Shown here: positions 56,430 through 64,000 of the stretch, one piece after another
Layout: each line of letters opens with the position of its first letter
Numbering within the stretch: the first letter of the stretch is position 1
Assembly: GCF_902806685.2 (NCBI RefSeq)
Contig: NC_048541.1
Location: 13,030,662 to 13,094,661 of the forward strand
Source of the DNA: Maniola hyperantus
Taxonomy: Eukaryota; Arthropoda; Insecta; Lepidoptera; Nymphalidae
Direction: 5' to 3'
DNA length: 64,000 bases
Translations under genes and position numbers: made by a program
The notes under the pieces: generated by a model
The model's database searches: none
Told to the model about the DNA's origin: nothing
The model's input: the letters and a program-made list of their open reading frames with translations, nothing else

Positions 56430-59400
56430 TTAAGTTCTTTTGTATTTTATTTTCCAAGCACCAATTTTGTATCTTAGCCAAATGAGGCCCAAGTCGCAGC
56501 CCATTTGGATCCAGGATATGATTGGAGTCACCTTGGAGCCTTCGATTTCAGTCCATCTGATTGGAATCTCAGCGATTGGAATGTTCAGTTTTTGTGCTAT
56601 GTACAATAGTTCTACGTCGAATGCCCTGAAAAGAAATAATAACATGATGAGTACAGAGAGATACAGTAGTTTGAGTTGTTATCAAGAAAGTCGCCGCATC
56701 TCGCTCTACTGGTTTGCGTTCTTCTAACGCTGCGAGGTCGCCATTCGAGCACCTTGGGACCCCAATGTTTATCGGTTTTTAGGGTTCCGTAACTCAAAAG
56801 GAAAAAGGAACCCTTATAGGATCACTTTGTTGTCTGTCTGTCTGTCTGTCTGTCAAGGAACCTATAGGGTACTTCCCATTGACCTAGAATCATGAAATTT
56901 GGCAAAAAGGTAGGTCTTATAGCAGTTATAGCCGATATGAGGGGAAAAATCTGAAAAACAGTGTGTTAAATCACAAGAAAAAAATTAAAATGTGTTCATG
57001 AACAAATATTGCTATTTTCAACCTTCAAAGTAAGATGTGACCCAAGTGTGGTATCATATGAAAGGGCTTTACTTGTACATTCTAAAACAGATTTTGATTT
57101 ATTTTTAGGCATAATAGTTTTTGATTTATCGTGCAAAATGTCGATAAAATACGATTGTAGTACGGAACCCTCAGTGCGTGAGTCTGCCTAGCCCACTATC
57201 ACTTCAGCTTCCTAATCCATTTCTCATTTCCAATTTGATCACGAAGACAAACTCTAAGCATAGCTCTCTCCATGACTGTTGCGTGACTGAAAATCCTTAT
57301 GAGGCCCGTAGTTAGCGTCAATAAGACAATACTAACCACCTATTCACATGCAAGCTCTGGAAGCACATATCAGCCGTGCGTCGAGTAAACAGCTTGAACC
57401 CACACTGAGTATCTTTAATGCCCTGCACGGTGAACACCCACACGAGGAAGTGGAAGCCGTACATCAATATATTCCTGGAATATAAAATACATGTATATTA
57501 ATAATACTCACTACTATTATAAAAGCAAAAGTGTCTATTTATTACCTTTTTAGGGCTCAACCCTTAAACCAATCTTGGTAATGAACATAATATAATACTT
57601 TTTAACCGACTTCAAAAAAAGGAGGAGGTTCTCAATTCGTCGGAATCTTTTTTTTTTTTTTTTTTTATGTATGTTCCCCGATTACTCAAAAACGCCAGGA
57701 CCGATTTTGAAAATTCTTTTTTTGTTTAAAAGGGTATACTTCAAAGTTGGTCCCATTTCAATTTGGTGAAGATCTGATGAACATCTTCGAAGATAGATAC
57801 TGGAACTCCTCAACGGATAAGAGTAAATTGTTCGCGATCAGTGTAATAGCTTAGTAAACAGTAGATTTTTAACCAGTCATAGCATAATTCCATGGGGCCA
57901 CTAAAAATTGTGAAATAAAATTTTTTTACAAAAAAAATAAAAACCGACTTCGTTACATAAACACTAAAAATTGAAAAATAATTTTATTTATTACCGAATA
58001 TATTATGTATACAAGAGTTAATATAGTTCCATAATAATATTTTTTGGGGTCGGTGCCATTGTGGAGTCCCATAAAAATATGAAGTCCAGACGATTCGCGC
58101 AGCTAAAGCTAATTGGCACCGGCACCAAAAAGTATTATTATGGAACTATATTAACTCTTGTATACATAATATATTCGGTAATAAATTAAATTATTTTTCA
58201 ATTTTTAGTGTTTATGTAACGAAGTCGGTTTTTATTTTTTTTGGAAATTTTTTTTATGTTGGGAAATCATAGTTTCTATGGAATTTCAAAAAAGCTAAGT
58301 CAGCCCTTAAGTTAATCATAGTAGCTGGAGGTGCAGATGAGAAAATAAGCACACCACACCTGTACTACCACAAAATTACAATTTTAGAGTTTTTAAAGTT
58401 GAATGTACCTGCAGATATTAGGGCGTGATTTATACGTAAGGGTGAGGCCAAACGAGCGTAATTTTGTGAGTTGTCAGTCGCGTAATTTCGGTCGCGTAAT
58501 GTCTGTTGCATTCGGTTTCATACAAAAGTCCAGTTCGTGTCACACGGCGACGCAAAATGAGTTTGAAACAATGAGAATTTTTCCTAGGTAGAATTTTTGC
58601 GACCGAAATTACGCGACTTACAACTAAAAAAATTACGTCCGTTTGGCCTCACCCTAAGTCACAATCTAATTTATATTTACCCTACAGGTGACACTTTTCA
58701 CTTATGTCTGTATAAACTGAGCCTAAAACTACAACTTTCCATATTATCATGTTATGGATATGGAACAAGTGTGAGAAAGGTGGACTTTTCACACACTTGT
58801 TCGAGACAATAGAGAGTGTGCCTCAAAAACATTTCTCTTTACCTAAAAATACTTCTCGTAGCTAAGGATTCCTTTTCCAAATGTGCCCTAGATCCTATGA
58901 CTATTGCCTCACTGGTACTAGTTTCGTGAGGTTGGGTAACAGGATCATATTTGGTGATTTCCTTGAGGGCAGCTTCTAGTTTAACTAAGTCTTGGAACTT
59001 CGACGCTCCGTCTGCATCAGCAAAGAGTATGGTGGCTCCTCTAGAGCTCAAAACACCCTAAAAACATATTTTTATATGAATTTTGTAAACATTACTTTTT
59101 GAAAATTCTCACATTTCATGGCGATAACTCAAAAACTAGATATAGGACGACAAAAATGTGTTTCTGGCATAAGCACTTTAGTGATAACATGGTATCAGCA
59201 ATATACATAAAATTAACAACACTACCATTAAAATATTCAATGTAATTGAAGTGACTGTTGTAATTGCCTTAGTGGTATTGACCTTCAGAGCATAAATTTA
59301 TTTATTATTACTAGCACTTTTACATACAAAATTTAATAAAGTGGGTAAAAAGGCTATTAACTATAATAATTATTTCTTTTTAAAAAGTTTTTCTTTTTAC

Positions 59401-61372
59401 TTAGTTAATATATTCTTTTTGCCATATAATAATTACAGGACATACATTACATACATAAAAATATATATATTTATTACAAATGTTTTTGTAATAAGCAGTC
59501 CTGGCATGTTTCATGGGAATATTTGTAATAGATATTGTATTTCTCCCAAACCACAGATACATACATATCACAAAAAGTTTCATTTGCACAATCACATTTT
59601 AGAGCCATGGGATCCAGAAAATAATGAATGATTTAAAGAGCTATATTACTATAACACTGGCAGTTTTGCTATAAAGAAGATTGTTATAGAGTTTCCACTG
59701 TATTCAACGTACCAGTCTAACAGCGCCACCCTTGCCTCTATTCTTGATTAACTCCAGACATCTCAGCTTGTCACTGCCATACTTCTCCACATAACTCTCA
59801 GCTAACTTCACAGTGTTGTCCTGGCTTCCATCACTCACTATGACAATCTCATACTTGTATGACGAGTGGTCTTTGATTCTATTTTCTAGAAAATCTAAAG
59901 CTTCGTCCAACATTGGTGGCACTGAAGAAAGATAAACTAATATGGTAAGTGATGACCAAGCCTCAGGGGAAGTATATCTGCCTAAGAGATGCATATTCAA
60001 TTTTTTTTTGAAAGTACCAATATTGTACATTAAAAGTACCATCATCATCATCAACCGATAGACGTCTACTGGCTGGACATAAGTCTCTTGTAGGGGCTTC
60101 TACACACCAGTCTTGCACCACATGAACCCAGCAATACAGCTGCAACTCATTTGATGTTATCTATGCACCAAGGTACCAGTATTAGAGAAAATAAAAGCTG
60201 GGCAGGGCTAAAGAGTAAGCATTTACATAGAAAACTAAATAGTTATCTTATTGGTACAGAAGGCTCACTCCACAAAATATCTAAATATACAAAAGGAAAA
60301 GGTGACTGACTGACTGGTCTTTCAAAGCACAGCTCAAACTACTGGACGAATCAGGCTGAAATTTGGCATGCAGATAGCTATTATGACATAGGCATCCGCT
60401 AAGAAAGGATTTTTGAAAATTCTACCCCTAATGGGGCAAAATAGGGGTTTGAAATTTGTGTAGTTCATGCGGACGAAGTCGCGAGCATAAGCTAGTCTAA
60501 ATATATAAAACGAAAAGGTGACTGACTGACTGACTGATCTATCAACGCACAGCTCAAACTACTGGAAGGATCAGGCTAAAATTTGGCATGCAGATAGCTA
60601 TTATAATGTAGGCATCCGCTAAGAAAGGATTTTTGAAAATTCAACCCCTAAGAGGGTGAAATAGGGGTTTGAAATTTGTGAAGTCCACGCGGACGAAGTC
60701 GCGAGCATAAGCTAGTCTTTAAATAAATAGTGACTCTTGTTATAACAAAATCAAGTGCAACACAAGTTTAACAAGCAGCTCTCTATTGCACAAACTCTTA
60801 TGAGGTTGAAGGGGTTTGTGAACCCCGGCTTCCATCTAGGGCCATGTCTCAAAATGAGATCAGTCTGATATAAGTACCTTTACTTAGAAATCCAACTGAA
60901 GTAGGGTGTAGTTTCAGCATTTGACCATAACACAATATGAATATGAAAACACGAAAGTATTTAGTTACTACGTACATCTTTCTTCTTCATTGTAGGCTGG
61001 CACAATCACACTTAAATGCACGCTCTGAGGATCCTCAAGTTTTGGAAATTTAGTCCTCGCCTTTGATACAGGATCATTGTAAGTTTCTTCTTCTTTTAAT
61101 CTTTCTATTACTGGGAATGGTTTCGTTGTTAAATATATTGTTAATGCTATCTGAAATTACACAAAAAATTTAGATAAATAAAGTATTAGTACTTAATATT
61201 GAAGACAGCTTGATCAGAAATCCATACAATTTTACTTCGAAATATTTTCAATGAAAACAAATATCAGGTTACGTTATATTTAAAATTTATAAGCACTTAC
61301 AATAAAAAGTAAAACTGCGGCCGCAACACTGCCAAATATAATAAGAGATGATATAATAGATGAAATATCCAT
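56430..61372 (-). CDS. ALG5: Dolichyl-phosphate beta-glucosyltransferase
   Basis: Six exons join in frame to 334 residues, near the usual length: 61301-61372, 60976-61150, 59713-59921, 58843-59057, 57337-57474, 56430-56625. ALG5 makes dolichyl-phosphate glucose from UDP-glucose on the cytosolic face of the ER, the donor for the last glucoses of the N-glycan precursor. Seen: an N-terminal membrane helix on exon 1 (residues about 4-24), the GT2-fold start LSVIVPAYNEEERLPPM, VSDGSQDNT, KNRGKGGAVR, the metal-binding FADADGASKF, GSRAHLEKES, MYGFHFLVWVF, GIKDTQCGFKLFTRR, and HVNRWAFDVELLYIAQ across the exon 5-6 joint. The donor at 57336 (GTTAGT) was preferred over GTGGTT three bases earlier because it restores the conserved Trp. 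Drosophila's counterpart is wollknaeuel. Confidence 0.96.
56665..56780 (-). mobile_element. RTE-like LINE fragment in an ALG5 intron
   Basis: The minus strand reads WGPKVLEWRPRSVRRTQTS, the near-C-terminal block of an RTE-like LINE, and continues CGDFLDNN in the same frame. Only about 35 codons remain, and the normal 3' tail is missing. Confidence 0.65.
56781..57190 (+). repeat. 'agggttccgt' repeat, forward copy
   Basis: 'agggttccgtaactcaaaag', 'cccttataggatcactttgt', a gtctgtctgtctgtctgtc tract, 'gacctagaatcatgaaattt', 'gatgtgacccaagtgtggta' and 'gtacggaaccctcagtgcgt' follow in order. This is the most complete copy in the window. ALG5 intron 5. Confidence 0.85.
57600..57830 (+). repeat. 'aaccgacttcaaaaaaggag' repeat
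   Basis: 'aaccgacttcaaaaaaagga', 'ggaggttctcaattcgtcgg', 'gattactcaaaaacgccagg' and 'ttcaatttggtgaagatctg' mark a dispersed lepidopteran repeat in reading order. A foldback element with the related end 'aaaaaccgacttcgttac' follows at 57937. Confidence 0.7.
57937..58240. mobile_element. Foldback element with about 120-bp inverted arms
   Basis: The left arm (about 57945-58067, 'aaaccgacttcgttacataa' to 'ataatattttttggggtcgg') is matched by the right arm (about 58117-58237, 'ggcaccggcaccaaaaagta' to 'ttatgtaacgaagtcggttt'). Only ~50 bp lie between. The arms look about 95% alike. ALG5 intron 4. Confidence 0.9.
58438..58657. mobile_element. Palindromic MITE with 'ttagggtgaggccaaacg' ends
   Basis: 'aagggtgaggccaaacgagc' and 'gtccgtttggcctcacccta' pair, 'gtaattttgtgagttgt' matches 'tacaactaaaaaaattac', and 'cgcgtaatttcggtcgc' matches 'gcgaccgaaattacgcg'. 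ALG5 intron 4. Confidence 0.88.
60039..60180 (-). mobile_element. RTE-like LINE 3' end in an ALG5 intron
   Basis: On the minus strand it shows 'gcaagactggtgtgtagaag', 'cctacaagagacttatgtcc', 'agtagacgtctatcggttga' and a 'tgatgatgatgatgg' tail, matching the end at 22590-22765. Confidence 0.7.
60281..60716 (+). repeat. Tandem pair of a 216-220-bp dispersed repeat
   Basis: Two copies in a row (60281-60496 and 60497-60716) share 'aaaggtgactgactgactg', 'tggcatgcagatagctatta', 'ggcatccgctaagaaaggat', 'taggggtttgaaatttgtg' and the end 'gaagtcgcgagcataagcta'. They look about 92-95% alike. A single shorter copy is at 31580-31762. ALG5 intron 2. Confidence 0.9.
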
Positions 61373-61744
61373 TTTAATTCCAATTAAAACTGATAATACA
61401 GGTCCTAAAGTGAAAAACTAAGTTTTTGATAAACTTTTGCTAGCATTTTGTAGCTTTCCTTTTGGTTTTCATAGATTGATAATGATTCTAATAATTACAA
61501 CATAAGAAACGCGTTAGAGTTTTGATAAATTTTACTGTAATTAATGTGATTTGTATTTAATATTCGTGGATATTATAAAAATTCAGCACAAAAACTTATT
61601 TTTTAGCTTACGTGTGCCGGTGACTTTTGGTCTTGACAATGACAGCCGTGAAAGACATGACAAATGACAGTTAACAATGACATTGACAATAGAGTACAGA
61701 CTAAGTAGAGTTTATGTTTACTAAAAACCATAAAGCAAAATCAT

Positions 61745-62040
61745 CATCATTATCATCAACAACAACCTATAGACGTCCACGGCTGGACATAGGTCTCTTG
61801 TAGGGACTTCAACACGCCACGGTCTTGCACCTCCTGAATCCAGCGACGTCCTAAATCATAAATGAGGAGATCTGTAGGAGAACATGAAGAACCGACATAG
61901 CTCAGCAGGTGGCGAAATTGAGTGGCACTGGGCAGAGCACATAGTTCGAAAAACCGATTGCCATTTGGGTTGGGTTCCCAAGGTGCTGGTATGGCGACCT
62001 CGCACCGGAAAGCGCAGCGTTGGAAGATCGCCACTAAAGC
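61745..62040. mobile_element. RTE-like LINE 3' end with inverted 5' part
   Basis: 61745-61875 on the minus strand reads RRWIQEVQDRGVLKSLQETY and VQPWTSIG, then a short ATG-type tail. 61880-62040 on the plus strand reads AEHIVRKTDCHLGWVPKV and WRPRTGKRSVGRSP, which normally lies just before the former on the same strand. The two parts meet head to head. Confidence 0.75.
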
Positions 62041-62334
62041 AAAATAGTTATGAAGAATTATCAAAGCAAAATAAGAAGAATAATTTAGTATGTTTATGAA
62101 TTAAATATTGGATATATTTAATTCATAAACATGCTAAATAAAATGTGAGCTTCGCATATACCTTGGGATCATTCTAATAAATTAGGTATTAGCATACCTA
62201 CATAACAAATAATAATTATATATGACTGATGTTAAAAAAGAGGTAATTTCTTACGGATTAATAAGAGGGACTTGCAAAATACCAAGCCCTCATGTAGCAC
62301 GTGTTTAGAAGTTTGCTGATTTGATATATCACCT

Positions 62335-62425
62335 CTCGATCGGGAAGTGGCCGGATGAGGAAGGTTGAGGACCGGGGTGGCCATGTCCAACAGAGGACGT
62401 CCACAGGCTGATGATGATGATGTAT
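62335..62425 (+). mobile_element. LINE 3' tail remnant
   Basis: 'aggttgaggaccggggtggc', 'catgtccaacagaggacgtc' and 'cacaggctgatgatgatgat' match the closing part of RTE-like LINEs (an EDRGG.. block, then a TS.G stop block and ATG repeats). Less than 100 bp is left. Confidence 0.6.
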
Positions 62426-63944
62426 CTCGATCACGCAACATCAACATGAGACATTATTGTGGGCCACATATGGAAATGGCTGTCCGCTGAAATGAATCTA
62501 CGACTGGTCCAGACTTCAGAGTGGTTCTATTACTAAGAACTTTGTTAAATTCAACTATCAGTCACTATTATTATTTTTATAAAAAAAAATCCAAACAAAA
62601 ATAACATACACAAAGTTTTATTTAAGTAATACCTAGTAAAAATGACAAACTCAGTCTGATGTAGTAGGTGAATAAGATTAATTATTATTATTAGGTACAT
62701 TACTTAATAGGTGCGTAGGTACAATCTTCCAAGGCGATGTTGTTATCGTCACATTAACATAGATTTAAACTTAAAATAGTTTTACAGATTAATAGTTCTT
62801 CACTAACAAAACATATAAGTATTGATAATAATTAATGCAAAAACGTTAAAATGCGTCATTTTAAATAATTCTTTTTTAATTTTTCATACTTACATAATAT
62901 TATCTAATTACTTTTGCTTAGGTATTGTAAATCAACAACAGTACCACATAGAATAATTGTAGTATCTAATGATAAGTAAGTAATTAGTTTTCAATTTGTG
63001 ATTGTCATGGTACTTAAATTGCCGGGTAGTGAAAGCGACGCCGCGTCATTTTTAATATGTTGCAAAGTAAAATAAATGTTATTCACACTACATAAGGTAC
63101 ATATTTGTGAAATATAAATACAACAAACAAAAACAAATCCACGCGCGTTTAATGGTTTATTCACACTTCTTTTTCGGATTTTGCTTTACACTAGTGGAGA
63201 TAAAGTTCAGTTTACTTTGTGATATTTTAGATTAATGCTCCAATGGTACTGATTCTGATCGCAACTAACGTAATAATAATTTAGAGAGGTTTAGACACAA
63301 CTTCACCAAGTATTTAACCTCCGTTTGGGGTTTAGTTACATTGTAATGCTATCCCTTTTTGGCACATGACATACACGATTTTCAAAAAGGAGAGATACAA
63401 AGAATGTCAACTAAACCATGATTGATTTTCTTGGTCAAATTAGGCATTAATGTGACAATAAATTTCAGTACAAACTTTATTTTAATAATAAAAATATTAA
63501 TTTAGTTAAGTATGCAGTATTTATGTCACATATTTCACTAACTAAATAATATAATAAAATTAGTTTGAATGCTTATACTTTATTATTTAAGAATTAAGTT
63601 AAATATAGTTGTTATGTTTATAAAACACAATGATGTGATAATAATATAATAATTATATCATAGAAAACAATATTATATTTAGGCTTTGATTTTCATTTTA
63701 ATATTCTTACAATAGTTTTTTTTTTACAAATTACTTAATTATAAGTAATCAAACATTTATTTACAAAGTCTACATTAATAGATACAATTTTATTTACAAG
63801 ATTCAGTAACTATTTTACTAGCTATGAGGCACGAACAGTGAAATAGCACCAATTTGAAAATTCATACCAGTGTGCTTAGTATAACATTTTACAAATCACC
63901 GAAGTTCGCAGAGTTAGAGCGTCGAAACACTTCAGCGTATCAAT

Positions 63945-64000
63945 AAAATGGACCTTAACTGCCTTGTTTTAAAGCTAAAATTCATTTGTATATCTACAGC
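63945..64000. repeat. Dispersed repeat R1, copy 3, cut by the window end
   Basis: 'aaaatggaccttaactgcct' and 'tgttttaaagctaaaattca' match the start of the copies at 9600 and 12712 in the same orientation. The remainder lies beyond the window. Confidence 0.75.

Larger units (their letters stand above)
61373..64000. other. Upstream region of ALG5 and AT-rich spacer
   Basis: The ALG5 promoter should lie in the first few hundred bases; 'aatgacattgacaatagagt' and similar tgaca motifs are repeated at 61635-61690. LINE remnants occupy 61745-62040 and 62335-62425. From 62.5 kb the DNA is very AT-rich with no gene. A fragment of the palindromic MITE seen at 15371 is near 63195-63235, and a repeat R1 copy begins at 63945. 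Confidence 0.5.

Noticed and set aside
57340..57474. ALG5 exon 5 ending at 57340 (donor GTGGTT)
   Set aside because: This would delete the conserved Trp in NRWAFDVE. The donor at 57336 keeps it and has a better consensus.

Overview
The window is nuclear DNA of an insect, almost certainly a moth or butterfly. The host genes are split into many short exons with standard GT/AG splice sites. Their products are animal-type and insect-like, for example a ribosomal protein L27a that keeps insect-specific residues and a MADF/BESS transcription factor. The AT-rich spacers carry repeat types I know as common in Lepidoptera: a short element whose end reads like 'acgaagtcgcgagcataagctag', tRNA-headed SINEs, 'agggttccgt' repeats, LINE 3' ends running into ATG repeats, and many palindromic MITEs. 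Nothing looks bacterial, viral or organellar.

Layout. 1061-8213 (+) is the C-terminal 561 codons of a class V (ATP10-like) P4-ATPase in ten exons. 8214-16540 is non-coding and full of MITEs, including a hAT MITE nested in another MITE. 16541-21565 is a DIRS-type tyrosine-recombinase retrotransposon with all three DIRS structural marks (two inverted terminal repeats and an internal complementary region) but a badly broken interior that also holds a 5S rRNA fragment. 22121-25187 (-) is a cytosolic 5'-nucleotidase III gene, divergent from a MADF/BESS gene at 26264-27681 (+). 31139-37384 (-) is the histone chaperone SPT2 in nine exons, divergent from RpL27A at 39269-41529 (+). 42400-44182 (-) encodes a 463-residue protein resembling the N-terminal part of a transposase-related insect family, with no catalytic domain. 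Beside it is a 5'-truncated LINE (44472-46167, -). 47590-49908 (+) is the penta-EF-hand protein ALG-2/PDCD6. 56430-61372 (-) is the dolichyl-phosphate glucosyltransferase ALG5. The rest is repeat-rich spacer.

The host genes do not form a pathway: a lipid flippase, a nucleotidase, chromatin and DNA-binding factors, a ribosomal protein, a calcium sensor and an N-glycosylation enzyme sit side by side, as is usual in an animal genome. The closest thing to an unusual system is the DIRS copy. By eye its 176-bp terminal repeats are identical, while its coding region is full of stops and frameshifts. That suggests it was moved in trans by another element after its genes had decayed. Exon junctions were chosen by hand from reading frame, splice consensus and family conservation; no search or alignment program was run.
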